DNA of 6,399 bases from Clostridia bacterium. GTDB taxonomy: Bacteria; Bacillota_A; Clostridia; Oscillospirales; CAG-382. Under the pieces are notes generated by a model that saw only the letters and a program-made list of their open reading frames with translations, did no database searches and had not been told where the DNA came from. The stretch is from the NCBI GenBank assembly GCA_017614095.1, contig JAGACN010000152.1:1-6399 (forward strand). The letters are read 5' to 3'. Made by a program: the position numbers and the translations under genes. Of the stretch, positions 4,658 to 6,399 are shown piece by piece. Position 1 is the first letter of the stretch. Each line of letters opens with the position of its first letter.

Positions 4658-6399
4658 ATGAAAAGACACATTCTATCCATGTTGGCACTGCTGCTGTGCG
4701 CGCTTCTGGCGCTCACATCCTGCGACGTTCCTCTTCCGTCGGATTCTTCCGCCGAAGAGCCGGCTGAAAGCGGTTCTGCCGAATCGCTTGCGGATCCGTC
4801 CGGGTCTGAATCCTCCGCCGAGGAATCCGCTCAGGAGGTCATCATCGAATACGAGACCGTCGTCAGCGTCGGCAAATCCTATACGGTAACCAAAGAAGCG
4901 GACAGCAAGTATCCGGACGACGGACATACGAAGCTGACCGACGGCATCTACGCCGACTCCGTCAGTTATCAGGACGAACACTACGCCGGTTTCCAGGCGC
5001 AGGCCGCTTCCGTCCGCATCACGCTGGAAATGGAAGAGGACTACGGCCAGATCTACAAATTTGGAATCAGTTACCTGTCCTCCACGGAAGCGGGCCTCGG
5101 CCCGATCGGCGCCTGCCGTGTCTTCTACTCGCTGGACGGCGAAAAATGGACGCGCACCAATTTCTTCACCCGTCCCACCTATGAGGAAGGCACGCATCAG
5201 ACGGCCTGGCTGTCGTTGGACAAACCGGTCAACGCCCGCTATGTCCGTTTTGACATCAAGGGCGAAAGCGGATGGCTGTTCTTGGACGAACTGATCGTCA
5301 TCGCGAACCGGAAAGGCGGTTCCGCCGCTTCCTCCGGCTATCTGACCAACCTTGCCGCCGCCTATGAGTCCGGACGGCCGAAAGCGGGCGATTTCGTCTC
5401 CGGAACCGGAAGCGCGGACCGCGACACCTACGCGCCCTATCAGGTCACGAACGGAGCGCGGTATACGGCCTCCTACGAGAGCTCCGAAAAATATCCGGAC
5501 AGCGACGATCTGCTGACGGATGGTGAAGATACCGGACGCGCGCTTGCGCGGGGAACCTACGCCGGATACGAAGGCGGCGAAGCGCTGAACATCGACGTGT
5601 TCTTAAACGACCCGTTCGACGGCATCTGCGACTTCGAACTGGCCATGTACCAGATCTCCGGTTTGAAGTACAATCTCCCCTATTACGTGGATTTCTATAT
5701 TTCCGACGACGGTAAGACCTACAACAAGGTCGGCCGCGTGTTCGCCCCGAGCGATACGGCCGTCACCAACTTCTCCTTCCAGCTGCATCTGGATCAGACC
5801 TACAGCGCGCTTTGGATCCGCTACGCGCTTCCGAAATCCGAATCCAAAATGTACCTGATTGAGGAAGCCTATGCCGCGTCCTATATGCCGGACCCGAACA
5901 TGAAACTTTATCCGGCCGTATCCGTCGATACCTGCGAGGAACCGGAAAACTGGCCCGAGCAGAACAGGAAGGAAGCCAATCTGGCGCTGGGACTGCCCTA
6001 CCAGATCGAATCCTCGGAAGTGCTCTACTATGCGGACGAAAAGGACCACAACACCCAGCCGGACGCCGGCGTGCTGACCGACGGAAAGTACTCGCCCAAT
6101 ACCGTTTACGACAACGGCTACTGGAACCGGACCCGCCGCGGCGAATCCCGGACCGTCTATTTCGACTTCGGCTACGCCAGCACCGTCACCCGCGTGTCGT
6201 CCAGCTGGCTGAACTATCCTTCCTATGCCATCCGCGTTCCAACCTACTACACCGTTTTCGTCTCTCTGAACGGACGGCAATGGTATGACGTCGGAACGGT
6301 GAATCTGGCCTCTTCGGAAGACGCCGGTTCGAAAAAAGCGGAGTTGAAGCTCAAGACGCCGGTCGTCGCCCGCTACGTCAAGATCACCTTCCCGGTCAA
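4658..6399 (+). CDS. Surface lipoprotein with three discoidin-like modules (5' part, 580 codons, runs off the window)
   Basis: Signal peptide at residues 1-21 (MKRH, then a leucine/alanine-rich core) with lipobox L19-T20-S21-C22, so the mature protein is lipid-anchored on the outer face of the membrane. Residues 24-60 are a Ser/Glu/Pro-rich low-complexity linker, as expected for crossing the cell wall. Three similar modules follow, about residues 72-217, 266-406 and 445-580+. Each opens with a G-x-x-Y strand and an LTDG turn (93-96, 286-289, 473-476), and holds a mid-domain strand pair of the type FYSLDGEKWT, FYISDDGKTY or FVSLNGRQWY. Modules 1 and 3 share the ARYVRF/ARYVKI strand. This pattern is that of discoidin / F5/8 type C beta-sandwich modules, which commonly bind carbohydrate or glycoconjugates. 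No catalytic domain is visible; the unseen C-terminus may carry one (DUF4855 or a glycoside hydrolase are guesses). Start supported by AGGAG 8 bases upstream. Confidence 0.85.
   Translation, partial: MKRHILSMLALLLCALLALTSCDVPLPSDSSAEEPAESGSAESLADPSGSESSAEESAQEVIIEYETVVSVGKSYTVTKEADSKYPDDGHTKLTDGIYADSVSYQDEHYAGFQAQAASVRITLEMEEDYGQIYKFGISYLSSTEAGLGPIGACRVFYSLDGEKWTRTNFFTRPTYEEGTHQTAWLSLDKPVNARYVRFDIKGESGWLFLDELIVIANRKGGSAASSGYLTNLAAAYESGRPKAGDFVSGTGSADRDTYAPYQVTNGARYTASYESSEKYPDSDDLLTDGEDTGRALARGTYAGYEGGEALNIDVFLNDPFDGICDFELAMYQISGLKYNLPYYVDFYISDDGKTYNKVGRVFAPSDTAVTNFSFQLHLDQTYSALWIRYALPKSESKMYLIEEAYAASYMPDPNMKLYPAVSVDTCEEPENWPEQNRKEANLALGLPYQIESSEVLYYADEKDHNTQPDAGVLTDGKYSPNTVYDNGYWNRTRRGESRTVYFDFGYASTVTRVSSSWLNYPSYAIRVPTYYTVFVSLNGRQWYDVGTVNLASSEDAGSKKAELKLKTPVVARYVKITFPV

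Noticed and set aside
5603..6280. 225-codon antisense open frame inside the lipoprotein gene
   Set aside because: Its translation is Gly/Val/Arg-rich without domain pattern, has no ribosome binding site I can see, and mirrors the codon bias of the clear plus-strand gene.

Overview
The window looks like chromosomal DNA from a Gram-positive, Firmicutes/Clostridia-type bacterium with a fairly GC-rich coding bias. The reasons are strong AGGAG-type ribosome binding sites, AT-rich sigma-A style promoters in the only large intergenic gap, a classical lipoprotein signal with an LTSC lipobox, a DUF3810 membrane protein, and a surface lipoprotein with discoidin-like modules. I see no phage, insertion-sequence, CRISPR, tRNA or rRNA signal. 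The species cannot be named from this sequence.

Left half (1-3188, minus strand): five genes packed head to tail, read from right to left. They are a TIM-barrel sugar phosphate isomerase/epimerase-like protein (3188-2358), a GNAT acetyltransferase (2361-1552), a P-loop kinase-like protein (1555-890), a second GNAT acetyltransferase (893-66), and the first 26 codons of a TfoX N-terminal-domain protein (79 to the window edge). The first three junctions are ATGA overlaps of 4 bases and the last is a 14-base overlap, so this is one mRNA with translational coupling. A consensus-like promoter (-35 TTGTAA, 17-base spacer, -10 TATAAT) lies just upstream of the isomerase gene. The joint pathway is unknown. 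The contents (two acyl/acetyl transferases, a small-molecule kinase-like protein, a metal-dependent TIM barrel) suggest modification of small molecules.

Middle (3189-3350): a compact divergent promoter region. It holds the minus-strand promoter, a plus-strand promoter with an extended -10, a tandem 10-base repeat between the two -35 boxes, and a small inverted repeat inside the plus-strand promoter.

Right half (3351-6399, plus strand): a DUF3810-type integral membrane protein with a HEMAH zinc-protease motif, followed after 44 bases by a lipoprotein gene that runs off the window. The 580 visible residues of the lipoprotein hold a signal peptide, an acidic/serine-rich linker and three discoidin-like modules spaced about 190 residues apart. 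The two genes are probably co-transcribed and both products act at the cell envelope. The most notable items are the divergent regulatory region, the coupled five-gene operon of poorly characterised enzymes, and the membrane-metalloprotease/lipoprotein pair. None of these can be claimed as a new system from sequence alone.
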